Under the pieces are notes generated by a model. It worked only from the letters and a program-made list of their open reading frames with translations, ran no database searches and was not told the DNA's origin. From the NCBI GenBank assembly GCA_004325065.1, contig PITI01000035.1, forward strand, positions 1 through 30,453: DNA of 30,453 bases, written 5' to 3'. The DNA comes from Hamiltosporidium magnivora. Its lineage: Eukaryota; Microsporidia; Dubosqiidae. Within the stretch, counting starts at the first letter, position 1, and each line of letters begins with the position of its first letter. Shown piece after piece: positions 28,457 to 30,453 of the stretch. The position numbers and the translations under genes are program-made.

Positions 28457-29796
28457 TGTTTTGCCATTTTTACACAATTAAATACTTTTAAATAAAACAT
28501 TGTTTTAAATTATGATTTCATGTTTCTCATTATTTCATTCTTTATTCGCTTATCACATAATTTTTTGGAACAAGTTTCAGTATAATTCAATTTCCTTGAC
28601 ATTGTTGCTATCTTTTGTTGATTATTTACCAAAACTAGTTTTATTGTTGATTTAAAACATTAGAATCCAATTTTTTCACTTCATATTATATTTGCTCGAA
28701 TTTTTGTAGAATACTTTTCTAAAAATATCTAATAAAAGTTCTGCTTTGATAGTGTTATAGATTTGAATTCGAAAAAATATTCGCACATTTTTCTTTTTTA
28801 AATTTCATAATCAAACCTAATATTTAATTTTGAATCTATTGTTTTAGATAAAAATGATGTGTCTTTAAACCTTTGATCTGATAAATACATATTTAAACCA
28901 ATTGAATTCAAAGTATTCAAAAGAATAATTCTTGAACTTTTAATCTAAATTTGTGTTTAAAATATTCTATAAAATAGATTCAATATAATCTAATATTTGA
29001 CGCATCAGAACTCTTTTATATAAAAGCAATCACATTGTAAAATTTAAGAAAAAAATATCTTGACTCAAATATTTGCTCAGACTAATTTAATATATTTCTA
29101 AACAAGGCAATACTAAAGGAATAGTGATTACACCAATTTATATGCGGTCTGTTGTAAGAATCGAAAAAATTAAGAATATATTTTGCTTACAAATGAATTA
29201 AACCCTATTTTTATATCTGATATTTGAAAACTCAATATATGATTGCTTGGATTAAATTAAAACAATATATCATAAGGGATAGATCTAAGTTCGAAAATTT
29301 CTCGATAGAATGGATCAATGAATCCAGTCGATGATATTCAAACAGACAGTTAAAACTATTTCTTTAATAAAACACAGTGTTTAGAGCTATGATCCCATAC
29401 GATGGTTTGGCAAGAAGATACGTGAGTTAGCATTAAAAGAGCTGACTTGACAGAAAAATATTCACAAATGTTTTAAAATAAAATGTATAAATAATTGAAA
29501 TAGTAAATAAAATTAATTAAATAATAAAAATACTTTGGAGTCTAACTTGTTTTAAATATTATTGTCATTCTAAGTCATTTAAACCTTCTTATATCTCTTA
29601 ATAGAGAGTTTTAATATTCTTTTTACTATCCATCCCGGTTAAACACATTTTTCTTGATTTTATCTTATATTCAGACTTAAAGGTGATTGGTATTTATACT
29701 CCGTACTTGATTCTTTGTTACTTCGCAAATTAGATCCACTTGGTTGTAAGAATCTAGCCTAAGCTCTGAAATATTTATTTGAAATAGATGTTATAT
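28457..29796. other. AT-rich stretch before the right-hand LINE copy
   Basis: The first part is the 5' flank of the Lys/Glu/Ala-rich gene, with no C-run signal. Near 29398-29447 a short plus-strand frame reads IRWFGKKIRELALKELT and then a stop. This may be an eroded upstream part of the R2-like copy that becomes clear at 29797. Nothing else is recognised. Confidence 0.4.
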
Positions 29797-30453
29797 ATAA
29801 AAGAAAGCAACTCAATGTGAAAAAAGGCTAGGCCATGACTACACCAGACGGCATAATGAAGTGGTTAGATGCCTACACTTACTTCTACTAAATAGATATA
29901 AGTTTAAGTCCTCAAAACGAATTAGGAGTCACTCAGTTCAAGAAATTCTTGATAATGAGTATGCAGAGATAAGAGTAGACACCAGAATAAAAACTGATGT
30001 TAAAATTCGGAATAACAGACCCAACATATTTATTTTAGATAAGAAGAAGAATAAGATAACACTCATTGAAGCAGGAATCACTTCCCAAGATTCACTTCAA
30101 ATAGTTAAAACGGAAAAACTTAGGAAGTATGACCTGCTAGCCAATGAGTTGGGTCTTATTTATAGTGTAGTTTTGAGATAATCCCTTATGTGATGACCTG
30201 GGACGGTATTGTGACAAAATACCATAAATCTCATCTTAAAAGAGTAGAAATACCCATAAATGTAGAAGCATGCATTCAGTCTATAGTACTTAAGAAGACA
30301 GTCGAAACAATTTCCTTTGATCGACGAAGAGGACTTGAGTCAGGACTCAATGCCGAAGAGAGCTGGGAGAGAGCGTCAATGGGTGTTATTATGAGATCAG
30401 AGATGCATGAGGAGCCAACACTCTCTTTAAAAGAAGAGAAGAGAGAGGAAGAT
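29797..30453 (+). pseudogene. R2-like non-LTR retrotransposon, C-terminal endonuclease region (copy C), cut by window edge
   Basis: From 29797 the frame reads KKATQCEKRLGHDYTRRH (the end of a Cys/His knuckle), then NEVVRCLHLLLLNRYKF and RSHSVQEILDNEYAEIRVDT. The restriction-like endonuclease core follows: NNRPNIFILDKKKNKITL, then IEAGITSQD and EKLRKYDLLANELG. R2-type endonucleases use (K/R)PD followed by Asp and Glu. The first Asp is Asn here (RPN), so this copy is probably not active. The frame ends at a TAA at 30179-30181. A one-base shift near 30170 restores it as IIPYVMTWDGIVTKYHK, IQSIVLKKTVETISFDRRRG and so on, and this second frame stays open for 92 codons to the window end. It is the best preserved of the three copies. 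Confidence 0.8.

Overview
The window looks like a piece of a microsporidian nuclear genome with a relaxed, repeat-laden layout. It is very AT-rich and has intron-free, short versions of eukaryotic genes: a G6PD of 452 residues, DPH6 of 239, and an Hcs1/IGHMBP2-type helicase of 643. Most start codons have a run of C or G directly upstream (spacing 0 to 6 bases in six genes), a known microsporidian start-site signature. Ten protein genes cover only about a third of the sequence. This is unlike the compact Encephalitozoon genomes and more like the expanded genomes of some arthropod-infecting microsporidia. The genus cannot be fixed from the sequence alone.

Layout. 1-168 (-): fragment of an R2-like non-LTR retrotransposon running off the left edge. 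222-794 (-): coiled-coil plus winged-helix protein. 1824-2048 (-): 225-bp dispersed repeat. 2161-2700 (+): second, decayed R2-like copy. 3512-5443 (-): SF1 helicase. 6873-8156 (-): protein kinase with a predicted signal peptide. 9591-10571 (+): short-chain dehydrogenase. 10572-16213: 5.6-kb gene desert holding the corpse of an endonuclease/RT-type LINE (12830-13905), a second inverted copy of the 225-bp repeat (14727-14953) and a ~600-bp decayed repeat that may be a Merlin/ISXO2-type transposase. 16214-17572 (-): G6PD. 18056-18997 (+): TFIIB-like factor. 19301-19470 and 19799-20002: two minisatellites, the second ending in a 21-bp-arm hairpin. 20638-21381 (-): polytopic membrane protein. 21887-22606 (-): DPH6. 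23290-23825: second copy of the ~600-bp repeat. 24731-26047 (+): secreted protein of unknown function. 26591-26825 (+): tail of another LINE. 27977-28456 (-): secreted Lys/Glu/Ala-rich protein. 29797-30453 (+): third R2-like copy running off the right edge.

The genes do not form an operon or obvious pathway cluster. They are single genes separated by 0.5 to 5.6 kb of AT-rich DNA. G6PD feeds the pentose phosphate pathway, DPH6 completes diphthamide on EF2, and the helicase and TFIIB-like protein serve nucleic-acid metabolism. The kinase, the 438-residue protein and the Lys/Glu/Ala-rich protein carry N-terminal signal sequences and are candidates for export to the spore wall, polar tube or host.

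The most noteworthy structure is the mobile DNA. At least five retrotransposon fragments lie here, none intact. Both window edges cut through outward-facing copies of the same R2-like family, so the window may be a whole contig that ends where repeats blocked assembly. The two endonuclease/RT-type LINE relics resemble, from memory, elements common in arthropods and raise the question of transfer from a host. I found no convincing tRNA, rRNA, CRISPR array or complete mobile element.
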